DNA from: Spinacia oleracea | Taxonomy: Eukaryota; Streptophyta; Magnoliopsida; Caryophyllales; Amaranthaceae | NCBI RefSeq assembly: GCF_020520425.1 | Contig: NC_079488.1 | Span: forward strand, 89,447,285-89,511,284 | Direction: 5' to 3' | DNA length: 64,000 nucleotides | Position numbers and translations under genes: made by a program | The notes under the pieces: model-generated | The model's database searches: none | What the model saw: the letters and a program-made list of their open reading frames with translations, nothing else | What the model was told of the DNA's origin: nothing | Shown: positions 22,362-35,451 of the stretch, piece by piece | Position numbering within the stretch: the stretch's first letter is position 1 | Layout: the number at the start of each line of letters is the position of its first letter

Positions 22362-25156
22362 TTAACACCCCGACAATTCCCTCTTTTCTAAAATAACCTT
22401 TTTATATAAAACGTAGAGAATTATCAAGGCATTATCGCCCGTGTGAAAACGTATCGGCTTATTCAGAATTTTGCAGCGGAAAACATAATAACTAACTTTA
22501 ATAATTTAAATAAGTCAACTACGGAATAAAATCCAAAACCAACCGACAAAACAAAGTCAACGTAATTAATTAAAACAAAGTTCGAGTCTCTTTAAAACAG
22601 GCCAAACAAATTCAACATCAAACTTAAAACAAAACAATTTAATAACTACACAGCTCTTCAATCCCGAACCCCATGATGCATCACCTTCAAACCTGTAATG
22701 GACGATGCTTATTGATCCCTAGAGACTGCTCACCAAGATTGGGTCATCACAGGATCAATAAGGCATAGCCATGATCAACATGCACAAACAAAGCACGTAA
22801 TCAGCAAAACTGAGTACTACATACTAAAACAATAATAATCCTAACATGATACTATTAACGAACAACCCTAACATGATACTAATGAACATAAACAAGGGCA
22901 GACAAAACATGATAATTTGACGACCATACTTAACTAGACTAGGCTAGACTGGACTTTAATAACAATAATATTATTTTAGTTGAAATAGACAATGGACCGA
23001 GTTTTCTAGCTAGAGGCTTCACTAAGGAAGACGAGGTACGGGCGCGACTCCGTAACCTCAGTGACCTGCGATATCGAGGAACGTTTGAATAAAAATAGGA
23101 CACGGTGATCAATCCGGTCCGAATTAAAGGCCATGGGCTACCACCATGAACCCCAACTCCTGTTTGTCCGTCACTTTAGACGTGCACAGTCTAAAGCTAT
23201 TGCTACTCAGTTTCACTTTACATGATTTACAAATTGACACCCTGTTATGACTCAACAATCACATAAGGCATACAATCCACATTTATTTACAACTGTTTTT
23301 ATCTTGGAATTAAGTAAGTGATCACAAAGGCATCAAACAAGACTCATTCCAATTAACTCCAATCCTTCCTTTAATACTGATCAACCCTGTATATGGGTAT
23401 AAGGTTTCAACTTACTAAATGAGGTCCTCGGCCCTCATAAAGTAGTGAAAAGCTAAAAGGGAACAACAATCCACTGATCTGAATTATATACAAAGTAATC
23501 TAGTGTTCCCAATCAAACATGTTTGTATCAATCATCCATACTAACATGCTATAATCCTCAAAATGCAATATAGGTTCAGTATGTCTAACCAACAGTATTA
23601 AACATGCAATATTCAACCTGACTAAATTCATCAACGATATCAACATAACCAAGTTCATCAACAATTCAACATGGTTTCAACAATTAGCACACATTCCAAG
23701 CACACAGGTATGTACGTACCTTGTGTAAACAAACTGCGAGACCACTTTAATAATTCAAAAGTCGCCTACGGAGAATTCTCCACCTAACAACAACCAATAT
23801 AAACTCATATCAATTCACATTGAATTTTCAGCAACATTAGGGAGTTTCAAACCCTTCCTAAACATAATTAGAACATTCCCCAATGTCAATACTTAGCTAC
23901 TAAACCTCCTAGCATAGTGATTACTACACTAATGATCACCAATTATCATAAACTTCAATAAACATGCCCTTTACAAATTTCCAGCAATATAAGGTGATTT
24001 AAAACTACTCCAAAATATATTCAACATGTCTAAAATCATAAAAATAATAATTTAATAACTTATAATCATCCTACCATGAACTTAAAATATTAAAACCTTA
24101 AAATTAATTCAAATTCTCGTTTCAAACCAATTATATAATCTGAAAATTAAATTATTAATTAAACAAATATTAAAATCTGAAATTCGTAACTAAATCATAA
24201 AAATCATAAACTTATTCAACCAAAACATGAATTAAAGTGATAAAGTATAATTAAAACATTAATTAGCTTTAAGGTTTAAGGATTAACCAAAGAGGGAGAT
24301 AAGGAGCTGGCCGGCGGCGGACTGCACGACAGCATGAACAGGTGGTCGCGGAGGCAGCGCGACGGCGGCGCAGGTGGTCGAGAGAAGCCTGGGCGGCGCG
24401 TGCTAGTGGTGGTGCGTGCGAGAGGAGCAAGCAAAGAGAAACGAAAAAGAAGAAGAAGCCGACGGCCAGTGCAGTGGCGCTGCAGCAGGAGGGCGGCACA
24501 ACACAACAAGGATGGTGGTGGTAGGAGAAGCGACGGTGGAGCTGGTTTGAAGGTCGCGGCTGGGCCGCGGCGGCTGTCGTTGGTTCAAGCAAACAGAAGC
24601 GGCGAGTTGAGGAAGTGAGAAAATGAACACAAGAAACAAAAGGGAGGAGAACGACGAGAGGGGAGAGGAGGAAGTATTACCGGCGGCGAGAACACGGCGG
24701 TGCTCCGGCGGCTGGGAAGCAACAATGACGGCAGTGACGTGAAGAGAAGCAAGATCTTGAGGCTTTGAGAGTTCACGTGAGTTTTGCAAGGGTTTTGGTT
24801 TTGAGTTTTGTTTTTTTTTTTTACGTGAAGTAGGAAAAAGGGAAAGATTGAGTTTTGGGTTTTATTGTTTGGGCTTTTCCAAGTGGCTTAGAATTAAGAT
24901 TTAGCTTTTATGATTCGAATCCAAAACTGAATAGGGATCATTTTCTAAATTCAATCAATTTTCGTAATTCAAATTCTTTTCAACTTAAAATTCTAAAATC
25001 ATTTTCGATTTCGTAAATCGTTGAAAATATTAAAATGTAATAAATAGATATACGTTAATTATATATTTATTTCCAAAATTCATAAATTCTTATTTAAATA
25101 TATTAAATATACGTTAAACTATATAAATGAAATGTATAAAATTACGGGGGATTACA
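22362..25156 (-). repeat. Gypsy 3' LTR (left copy)
   Basis: 2,795 bp and nearly identical to 30143-32938. It contains a GC-rich segment (about 24290-24720) unlike the AT-rich remainder. The outer end reads TTTAACACC where the other copy has TGTAACACC. Confidence 0.93.
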
Positions 25157-26479
25157 ATCTACCCCTCTTAAAAGAAGTTTCGTCCCGAAACTTGACACGA
25201 AAATCACATATCTTTCCAAACTTTTCAACTTATTCTTATTGTAGAAGTACTTTGTGCCACTCTTGTGCATTCTTTTGCCAAATAAGAGTTACTTGTTATA
25301 CTCAAGGACACAATTTTCTTATGCGGAGAATCTATTTACTTGCATCAACATGTAAAGGTTGCTAAAAATAAGCATGAAATGCATAAAAATACCATAAAAA
25401 TAGGTAAAAAGCGCGAATTCCTATCGCATTCTACCCCCCTAAAAGAAAATGAGTTACGCCCTCGTAACTCATCCCAGGGAATGACTTTGGATATTTCTAC
25501 TTCAACGAATCATGCCCCCAAAGCTATATTTCCACTAAAATCGTAGCAAGTGGGATTTCTACACTTCTTTCCACACAATGCCTCAACAGGTTCCATCTTA
25601 AAGCTCACATAGTAACTATTGTTGCAAGAAATTCAATCACTCTAGTTGGTCTTCCCAATTACCCTTAAAGTCAATATCACAGAATCTCAACATATATTTT
25701 GTAGTAATCTAAGTCTGTCTATCGGTTGCAGGGTGGAAAGAAATACTCATTTCAATGTCGTCCCAAGATTCAACTGGACCTTTTTCCCAAATTTCAGACT
25801 TTTATGGTCGGTAAGGATCTCAAATGTTTTCCCTTAAAGGTAATGTCTCTAAACCTCAAAGCGAACATAATAGCAGCTAGCTATAGGTCATGAGTAGGTT
25901 AATTAGCCTCATAAGGTTTCAACTAACACGACAACGAGTGCGGAAGTCAAACGTTCTTTTGAACTCTGGAAAGCTTCTCACATTTCTCACTCCACTTGAA
26001 TTTCGATTCCTTTTTCAACAAGTTGGTCACTGGTTTTGCTTTCTTCGAAAAGTCTTTCACAACCTCCCATAATAGTCATCTAGGCTTAGAAAACTTCAAA
26101 TATCGGACACGTTCTAGGAATAGGTCACTCACTCACAGCTTGAATCTTAGCAGGATCTACAAAAACTCCTTATGGTCAACTTTTCCTTTTTACAAAACCT
26201 CATTATGCCTTTCATGGATGTATAACTTTTGGGCACAGCTCCTAGCTCTTTCACCAATTCATATATTTCCTTTCCTCTTTTCAAGACGCCAAATGATTTC
26301 TAACGATCCTGGACCACTCGAATCTTCTCTTAAATTTATTTCCTCACGTAACATAGTTTTCAATCAGTTTAGTCTTTCACTTTTCCGTCGGTGTCATTTA
26401 TACACACATGACTTCAAGATTTGTATACCTCATCTAATAAAACTAGATTCTTTCTAAGCGTCTCCAAATAATCCTCAGG

Positions 26480-27115
26480 TGTTTGTCATGATTTTTCTCA
26501 TTCCTTGAATAAATCAGGATATCATCAATAACATAATAATGAACTTAATTCGGAATTCGTGGAAAATCTTATTCATCAAATACATACTTATGGCAGGTGC
26601 ATGGGTTAACCCAAAAGATATTACTCTAAACCCATAATGACAATGACGAATGCTAATGAGGTCTTAGGCCCTTATCAGCTATTCTCAATGGGTGGTACTT
26701 CAAACACAAATCAGTTTTCGAGAACACACTCGCCCAATTCAATTGATCCAATATGTCATCTATCCTAGGCAAGGGATACTTGTTCTTGATGGTGTTTAGC
26801 TCCCTAAAATCGATGCATAATTCCATACTCTTATCTTTCTCCTTAACAAACAACACAGGAGCTCCCCACGGTGATGCACTAGGCCTAATATATTCCTTGA
26901 CCAAACAACTCTTGCAATTGTGTCCTAATTAGCTCATTTCAGGAGGTGTCATTCTATATGGTGCTCTAGATATATGCGTCATTCTAGGAACTAAGTCTAT
27001 AGGGGACTCAATGGCTCTTAGCAAGTGGCATACCTGCAATCTCACTAGGAAATACATCCATGAATTCATTCACAATTGGAACATCCTTGATCTTCATTCC
27101 GACTTCTTAACTCAC
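26480..27115 (-). pseudogene. Gypsy reverse transcriptase, broken
   Basis: From right to left on the minus strand: VVNEFMDVFPSEIAGMPLA (about 27080-27000), then [27 protein letters not shown] and [14 protein letters not shown] (26653-26904), then the palm motif YVIDDILIYSRNE (about 26490-26560). Several in-frame stops occur between these blocks. An RNase H-like trace (FEWSEKCE) can be read near 25975-26010. No integrase or chromodomain is recognisable. Confidence 0.85.
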
Positions 27116-27451
27116 ATCTAGCTCACTACAGAAAAATCGTTCACACTCTCTATTCATCAATTTCCTCACTTGCATTACAGAAATAACTAAGGTTCTTGGA
27201 CTTCTCAAAACATCTACATGAGCTCAACCTTTCAATAGGGTTCCTTAAACTTACTTTCTGAATTTCACAGTCTACCTTAGCCTTGTACAAACTTAGCCAG
27301 TCCATCCCCAGAATTAAATCCAGGTCCCTCTGATTAAACTTTTATCAAATCAGAAGGGAAAACGCAATTTTTTTTTTCTTCAAAGGCAAGTTCTTAAATA
27401 ATCTTATACACCTTATGGTTACACCAGTAGGTATAATAACAGGTAAATCAA

Positions 27452-28411
27452 TCATTCAAAATCTACTAACTTCAGACTCTTAATAACAGATGACAAAACA
27501 AAAGAATGAGTTACTCCCAAATCAAACAACGTTTCAACTAACACAAAGTTAATAGGAAAAGTAACATGAACTACGTCTGCAGAATGTTCGGCTTCATTTC
27601 GACTCATCAAGAATAGTTTACCCGGTGCCTTATTATGGTTGTTGTTCTCATTGGCAGACTTACTGTGGTTCCCTAGGTTATTCTGTGACCCTATAGGCTT
27701 CGAACTCCGATTTCCGGATTGGTTAAACCCTGGTTTCCCTTGGTTTTCCCCAACATTAAACTCTTTTCTTTTCTCCCCAACAACAATATTTTTCTTGTCC
27801 CTTCTAGACTGCAAACCATAAATATGAGCAGCTTTCCCATACACAATATCCAAAGATGTACAGGTTTCATTACCTAATCCTAATTGGATCTCCTCAGTCA
27901 AACGTTGCTTAAACCTCAGAGCCTTTAGCTCCTCTGTGGCTACAATCTCAGGTGAAAACCTCGACAATATTATAAGTTTGCTATAGTAATCGGCAATGGT
28001 CATACTTCCATCCTAAGATTTATGAATTCTTGTGCCTTTTACTTTCTCATAAAAGGAGGATAAAACTTTTTCCTTAGGGCAGTAACAAATGAATTTCAAT
28101 TGAATCTTTCAACAGCGCTAAGTCTAGCCCCATTTTTTTCTCAACCATAAATCAGCTTCATCTTTCAAGTACAGTACAACTTGACCCACTCTCATGTTCT
28201 CAAGACAGTTCACAGCCCCAAACCGTTTCTCAAACTCTCTAACCCAGTTCTCTAAAAAGGTAAGATCAGTTTTCCCCTTAAAGTATGGTGACTTAACTTT
28301 GGCTAGTCTCTCGAACACGTCCCTAGTAGAATCGGAACGCTCAGTTCTCTCTTGGATCAGCTTTTCCGCCAAGAGGCGAATAGCAACAACTAAATCGTTA
28401 TTGTTGGTCAT
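27452..28411 (-). pseudogene. Gypsy gag and protease
   Basis: 28124-28411 is the gag N terminus (KSPYFKGKTDLTFLENWVRE, then RVGQVVLYLKDEADLWL). 27452-28003 continues with YYSKLIILSRFSPE and LKALRFKQRLTEEIQLGL, a Gly/Asn/Ser-rich linker, and a protease-like VETLFDLGVTHSFV in which the catalytic D-S-G-A is read as D-L-G-V. A frame break lies between the two open stretches (28004-28123). The usual zinc knuckle is not visible. Confidence 0.85.
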
Positions 28412-30142
28412 TCTATAACACGGCCTAAAATTAATATACTCTATCTTAGGTTCTAAACACTACTTACACGTCATTCTATATCAAGCAATATTTGATTTGA
28501 CCATAGAGATCGCCTCAATAAACAATATTCACATAAAATCATTTACGAAAGTGCAACAATCATTTACGAAGGTGCAATAATCATTGCAAAATAATCCTCC
28601 TCGATCATTCGTGAACGACATTCACATAAAGGACATCCGATCGAGGGAAAACAAATCAAATTCAATCATCACAAATAATAATAAAAGAAATTATTCATCT
28701 TCGCGTGCCCAAACTAAATCATTGACCACTTGGATAATTAAATATTTATCTTTAATTCCTCAAAAGAAACTTGTATTCCTCAAAAGAAACTTTTATTCCT
28801 CAAAAGAATATTAATAACAATTTCTAAACCATAGTAACGTACTTGTCCCAAAATAAAATAAAAGCGCTATGCACTAAATTTAAACTACCGTTGGACGACT
28901 TGTCCCACATTATTCCCAACATAAATAAATAATGAAACAATCTTAGAGGGAAACATTATCAATCTTGTTCTTTGATTTCTTATAGCTTTCTGGAGTAAAA
29001 GGGCTCGTATTTAAATTAATCCTCATCCCCAGCATTAAAATATTAAGCTAGTTTTCTCTGTCATCCTCTATCTTAGTATCACTACATTATAAATATCAAC
29101 TAGTATGCCCTCTAGCACGGTCAAACTCACGAAGGGTTTCCTCATCCCTATCAGGATCTCCTGTTCTTAATATATGACGCATTGTGCGTTCAAAGCTGGT
29201 GTAACTATTAATGTCAGACTCATAATTCATTTCATTTTCATGATCACTTAGTACAATTGAGTTTCTCTTGAATCCTAGCAAGATATTCATATCTAAACAC
29301 CACTTTCTTACAAAAATATCAGTGGTCTCTATATCGATCTTTCTCGAAGGATCCTATGTTAGTATACTTGGAAAGACACATTTTATTCCTGAAATAAACA
29401 ATTCCATGTCTCACTAACTATTTTCCAATCAAATCATAAACAAAGTTCAATAATGCAATAAGTTTGGTGGAAGCAAACAATTTTTTTATGCACATTTAAA
29501 TGTAACATTAAACAATTAGCACACGCACGTACATAACAATCAATTTCTTATGCTAGCATTGACTAGCTACTAATGCACATATAATTCTATCTTATATGCC
29601 CTTCTTATACTACCCATATCTCATAAACTAAAGCATTGAAATAATTTAAATGACAAAGTAAAAGAACGATAATATAAGAAAATTATAACATAAAATAATA
29701 ACATAAATATAAATGTAAAATAAATAAAGTAAAATAAATTAAGGAAATGCGTAGCGAATAAATTTGAAAATAGAGTTATTAATTCGAAAAAGATTTATAT
29801 TTCCTAAATAACGAATTCTAACTCTTGAAACAACTTTAAAAAATTTGAATTTCTAAAAAAAATTGTACTCATTTTTTTGAATAATAAATAATAAGAAAAA
29901 GAATAAAAATTTCGAAAGTCACTTTAATTCGAATAAATAATTTGATTTCGAACTTAAATAAGAAATATTATATACTTTCAAACAAGACAAAAGGAAATCG
30001 GCCCCCCAAAAAAAAAGTACCAATTTTTTTGAACACTATAAATACGTAGAAGCTCGATTTTTTAAGAAATTCATTTTAAATAACTAGATAGTTAGGCGCC
30101 TAAAAATTTATTAAAGTAAAACCATAAGCTCTGATACCACTT

Positions 30143-32938
30143 TGTAACACCCCGACAATTCCCTCTTTTCTAAAATAACCTTTTTATATAAAACGTAGAG
30201 AATTATCAAGGCATTATCGCCCGTGTGAAAACGTATCGGCTTATTCAGAATTTTGCAGCGGAAAACATAATAACTAACTTTAATAATTTAAATAAGTCAA
30301 CTACGGAATAAAATCCAAAACCAACCGACAAAACAAAGTCAACGTAATTAATTAAAACAAAGTTCGAGTCTCTTTAAAACAGGCCAAACAAATTCAACAT
30401 CAAACTTAAAACAAAACAATTTAATAACTACACAGCTCTTCAATCCCGAACCCCATGATGCATCACCTTCAAACCTGTAATGGACGATGCTTATTGATCC
30501 CTAGAGACTGCTCACCAAGATTGGGTCATCACAGGATCAATAAGGCATAGCCATGATCAACATGCACAAACAAAGCACGTAATCAGCAAAACTGAGTACT
30601 ACATACTAAAACAATAATAATCCTAACATGATACTATTAACGAACAACCCTAACATGATACTAATGAACATAAACAAGGGCAGACAAAACATGATAATTT
30701 GACGACCATACTTAACTAGACTAGGCTAGACTGGACTTTAATAACAATAATATTATTTTAGTTGAAATAGACAATGGACCGAGTTTTCTAGCTAGAGGCT
30801 TCACTAAGGAAGACGAGGTACGGGCGCGACTCCGTAACCTCAGTGACCTGCGATATCGAGGAACGTTTGAATAAAAATAGGACACGGTGATCAATCCGGT
30901 CCGAATTAAAGGCCATGGGCTACCACCATGAACCCCAACTCCTGTTTGTCCGTCAATTTAGACGTGCACAGTCTAAAGCTATTGCTACTCAGTTTCACTT
31001 TACATGATTTACAAATTGACACCCTGTTATGACTCAACAATTACATAAGGCATACAATCCACATTTATTTACAACTGTTTTTATCTTGGAATTAAGTAAG
31101 TGATCACAAAGGCATCAAACAAGACTCATTCCAATTAACTCCAATCCTTCCTTTAATACTGATCAACCCTGTATATGGGTATAAGGTTTCAACTTACTAA
31201 ATGAGGTCCTCGGCCCTCATAAAGTAGTGAAAAGCTAAAAGGGAACAACAATCCACTGATCTGAATTATATACAAAGTAATCTAGTGTTCTCAATCAAAC
31301 ATGTTTGTATCAATCATCCATACTAACATGCTATAATCCTCAAAATGCAATATAGGTTCAGTATGTCTAACCAACAGTATTAAACATGCAATATTCAACC
31401 TGACTAAATTCATCAACGATATCAACATAACCAAGTTCATCAACAATTCAACATGGTTTCAACAATTAGCACACATTCCAAGCACACAGGTATGTACGTA
31501 CCTTGTGTAAACAAACTGCGAGACCACTTTAATAATTCAAAAGTCGCCTACGGAGAATTCTCCACCTAACAACAACCAATATAAACTCATATCAATTCAC
31601 ATTGAATTTTCAGCAACATTAGGGAGCTTCAAACCCTTCCTAAACATAATTAGAACATTCCCCAATGTCAATACTTAGCTACTAAACCTCCTAGCATAGT
31701 GATTACTACACTAATGATCACCAATTATCATAAACTTCAATAAACATGCCCTTTACAAATTTCCAGCAATATAAGGTGATTTAAAACTACTCCAAAATAT
31801 ATTCAACATGTCTAAAATCATAAAAATAATAATTTAATAACTTATAATCATCCTACCATGAACTTAAAATATTAAAACCTTAAAATTAATTCAAATTCTC
31901 GTTTCAAACCAATTATATAATCTGAAAATTAAATTATTAATTAAACAAATATTAAAATCTGAAATTCGTAACTAAATCATAAAAATCATAAACTTATTCA
32001 ACCAAAACATGAATTAAAGTGATAAAGTATAATTAAAACATTAATTAGCTTTAAGGTTTAAGGATTAACCAAAGAGGGAGATAAGGAGCTGGCCGGCGGC
32101 GGACTGCACGACAGCATGAACAGGTGGTCGCGGAGGCAGCGCGACGGCGGCGCAGGTGGTCGAGAGAAGCCTGGGCGGCGCGTGCTAGTGGTGGTGCGTG
32201 CGAGAGGAGCAAGCAAAGAGAAAAGAAAAAGAAGAAGAAGCCGACGGCCAGTGCAGTGGCGCTGCAGCAGGAGGGCGGCACAACACAACAAGGATGGTGG
32301 TGGTAGGAGAAGCGACGGTGGAGCTGGTTTGAAGGTCGCGGCTGGGCCGCGGCGGCTGTCGTTGGTTCAAGCAAACAGAAGCGGCGAGTTGAGGAAGTGA
32401 GAAAATGAACACAAGAAACAAAAGGGAGGAGAACGACGAGAGGGGAGAGGAGGAAGTATTACCGGCGGCGAGAACACGACGGTGCTCCGGCGGCTGGGAA
32501 GCAACAATGACGGCAGTGACGTGAAGAGAAGCAAGATCTTGAGGCTTTGAGAGCTCACGTGAGTTTTGCAAGGGTTTTGGTTTTGAGTTTTTATTTTTAT
32601 TTTTACGTGAAATAGGAAAAAGGGAAAGATTGAGTTTTGGGTTTTATTGTTTGGGCTTTTCCAAGTGGCTTAGAATTAAGATTTAGCTTTTATGATTCGA
32701 ATCCAAAACTGAATAGGGATCATTTTCTAAATTCAATCAATTTTCGTAATTCAAATTCTTTTCAACTTAAAATTCTAAAATCATTTTCGATTACGTAAAT
32801 CGTTGAAAATATTAAAATGTAATAAATAGATATACGTTAATTATATATTTATTTCCAAAATTCATAAATTCTTATTTAAATATATTAAATATACGTTAAA
32901 CTATATAAATGAAATGTATACAATTACGGGGGATTACA
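30143..32938 (-). repeat. Gypsy 5' LTR (right copy)
   Basis: 2,796 bp, begins TGTAACACCCC and ends GGGGGATTACA on the plus strand, the partner of 22362-25156. The tRNA-Met primer site is 3 nt inside its inner edge. Confidence 0.95.
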
Positions 32939-33694
32939 GTATGCTTGTCGAGTTCCATTTGCTTGTCGATTTTCGCCCAAATTGATGGGTTTTCGATTTT
33001 CGCCCAAATTGATTGAATGTCGATTCTCGCACAAATTGATTGAATGTTGGTGTTAAAATCTGGGTTATGGGTTGGTGTTAGAATCTGGGTTCGTGTTCAA
33101 ATCTTTCGTCTTTGATATGGGTTCGTGTTTATCATGGTTCATTTTTTATCTGGGTTCGTGTTTAGGTGATTGGGTGTGTAACTGGGTTTTCAATTTTTGG
33201 AGTTGCTGGTTCATACATTTGAGCAATTCAGATTAAAGAGAATCAATCCACGAGATTTTAGTCAAATCTGATTCACATTGTCGAAATTAATTCGCAATCA
33301 GAAGTGTATTTCATGAATTGGTGGCGGCGGTGATGGGGTCGAGGAGAGGGAGATAACAGAGGCGAGGTGGTGGCGGCGGTGATGGGGCCGAGGAGGGAGA
33401 AAACGGGGGCTATGTGGTGGCGGAAGAAGGGAGAGGAAGAAGGGGTGGTGGCGGAAGAAGGGGTAGTGGCGGAAGAAGGGTTAATTAGGAAAAAATGGGT
33501 TACTTAGGGAAAATGGGTAAATGGGTGGGTTAATTAGATGTTAATTGAGTTAATTAGGGATGATGACGTCATGGAAGGGTATTTGGGGTAATAAGTCATT
33601 TGTGGGTGGTATTTTATGAATTATTGAAACTTGATGGGCGTTTGGTGAATTATTGCAAAACTCGGGGGTATTTCATGAAATTTCCGTTCTTTTT

Positions 33695-34503
33695 AATTGG
33701 GTCTTTTCCCCTACTGCTTATTACTTTTATTTGTTTATTATTTTTAATTTTTAATCCTAATCATTAATTATGGTTAAACTGTTTAATGAAAAAAGTGAAG
33801 ATAGTCGGGTAGTTAACAGTTTAAGTGTACCGTTGACAATATAATTAAAAGTAAATGTATCGTTGACAAAAGCCAATAAGAGGGTATTAATGAGAATTTT
33901 CCATAACTCACTAAGAAAAAACCTTTTTCTATTTGAAAAGAAGAGAAACCCACTTTAAAATTGTGTTTTCCTTTTTCTCTGAATTGGTATGGAACCAACC
34001 AAAGAAAAACTAGTTCAGAATTATATTTTTCTTTATACAATGTTCATTATCAATTACCCATTGCCTCAAAGAGGCTCCCGCAAGAAGTGGGGTAGGGGGT
34101 CATACGTACGCAACCTTACATCTGCAATTGTAGAGATATTGTTTCCAATTGACTCAAAAACGACAACGTGACGACAACGGAACGACCATCTTCTACTTCA
34201 TGGAAAGAAAGTGGAGGATATTAAGAGGCATTTTGATTTAATCCATTACATTTCACGGCCAAAAGAACAAATGAATATTTGACTCCATAAAAAATGGACA
34301 AATTTCCTTATAAAATATTCTCCATAATTTATTTATTTTAATGTAAATATTTTACTCTGTACGTCAAACCAAACGAAGCCCTTGAATTCGTATGTTTTTC
34401 ATAATCTCAAATTTTCTTCATTACATTAATCTTTTTTCAGTCTTTTTTATTTCCAATGTTTTTTATTTACCAAGTATTCTTCTTGCCGATTTAATTACTA
34501 AAA
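33695..34503. other. Intergenic, AT-rich; holds a possible SINE tail
   Basis: There is no gene here. The stretch CCTCAAAGAGGCTCCCGCAA to TTGTTTCCAATTGACTC (about 34065-34155) resembles the body of a plant tRNA-derived SINE. No box A or box B head or target duplication was found, so this part is tentative. Confidence 0.4.
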
Positions 34504-35354
34504 CTAGTTAGTAGCCCGGGCGATGCCCCGAATTTTATTATTTTTGTTATTTGATTTTTTTCGATTGATGATTGTTTTCTTTGCAAACCTTTATGTATTT
34601 TTCTATTTAATTTGTTGCCAATATTACAGCTCCAAATATATGAAGGTTTTTAGAATAGTTCATACGATCAAATACTTTATTTTTGCAAGTCTTACTTGAT
34701 TGGTTCTCCGTATAAACTTTGTTTTTTCTAATTCACTTATAAACATAAGAAATTTCTTAAAGAAACAGTTGTTATAAATTGAATAACAAAAATATACTTT
34801 CTCGGTTCCGGAAATATCGCACCATGATTGACTTTTACTCCTCTAACAATTACTTTGACTCTTAATATCTCAAATCGTGTGCAACTAAAAATTACTAAAA
34901 ATTAATATTCAAAAAATATATATCGATACGAATCTAAAATGATCCCACATGACTAAAATTTCTCTACGTATGAATCACAAAAAATAGCCAAAATCGTAGT
35001 GTGAATGGTGTGAAAAACAAATGGTGCGATATTTCCGGGACAGAGGAAGTAGTATATTTTTTAGAAAAACACACCATTGATTAGCTAAAGAAATAGTACA
35101 ACAATTAATTTTTTTTACGTATGATCTGATTAATTAAGAAAGATGAAGTAAATTTTTTATAATAGGTTATTATTCAAATATATATTGGGCATTAAAGTTT
35201 TAGAACTTATAAGAATGACTTTTGTCTTTTTTCATTACTTTAGAGTCATATGTTATGTCATTGTAGAGATGGTTAGAACTTTACATTATGAATCAGAGGT
35301 CATGGGTTTGACAACGTGACATTTCTTACCTTGGACATTTAATAATAGTATAGA
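34504..35354 (-). mobile_element. Non-autonomous Helitron upstream of gene 2
   Basis: On the minus strand it starts TCTATACTATT at 35354 and ends with a GC hairpin (GGGGCATCGCCC, about 34515-34530) followed by TACTAACTAG at 34504. The host bases are A before TC and T after CTAG, the standard Helitron insertion site. It is 851 bp long with no rep/helicase coding. A Stowaway MITE is nested at 34797-35052. The 5' end lies 98 bp upstream of the start codon of gene 2. Confidence 0.8.
34797..35052. mobile_element. Stowaway-like MITE nested in the Helitron
   Basis: The inverted ends GGTTCCGGAAATATCGCACC and GGTGCGATATTTCCGGGAC are flanked by TA (34795-34796 and 35053-35054). Confidence 0.85.
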
Positions 35355-35451
35355 TATCACGTTATTTACCCAATTGATAATTGATAAATGCATTTTCGTT
35401 CTGAACCCTCTCTCCTTCTCATCGGCACTCTCCCACAACCAACAAATAGAA

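Larger units (their letters stand above)
22362..32938 (-). mobile_element. Ty3/gypsy LTR retrotransposon with 2.8-kb LTRs, non-autonomous
   Basis: The LTRs at 22362-25156 and 30143-32938 differ at roughly a dozen positions by eye, so the insertion is young. The primer site for initiator tRNA-Met (GCTCTGATACCA on plus, 30128-30139) lies inside the right LTR, giving minus orientation. The internal part holds gag, protease and part of RT, but the frames are broken, and only about 1.3 kb lies between RT and the polypurine tract (near 25160-25172), too short for RNase H plus integrase. The LTR edges are TG...CA except at the outer left end, where a substitution is inferred. No 5-bp target duplication is evident (left flank ACCTT, right flank GTATG). 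Confidence 0.93.
21956..33687. mobile_element. Long-TIR non-autonomous DNA element, split by a gypsy insertion
   Basis: The left arm (21956-22361) and right arm (32939-33687) end in inverted repeats of about 190 bp that start ACGGAAATTTCATGAAATAC and match well between arms. The 7-bp sequence TCTTTTT flanks both ends (21949-21955 and 33688-33694). The right arm also holds GGTGGCGG(C/A)GG-type repeats (33320-33480). With the gypsy removed the element is about 1.15 kb and has no open frame. The long TIRs suggest a Mutator-like or foldback origin (inference). Confidence 0.8.

Noticed and set aside
24269-24789. Six overlapping open frames on both strands, repeated at 32051-32571
   Set aside because: GC-rich low-complexity LTR sequence with no recognisable domain and open in many frames. 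Kept only as a finding about the LTR.
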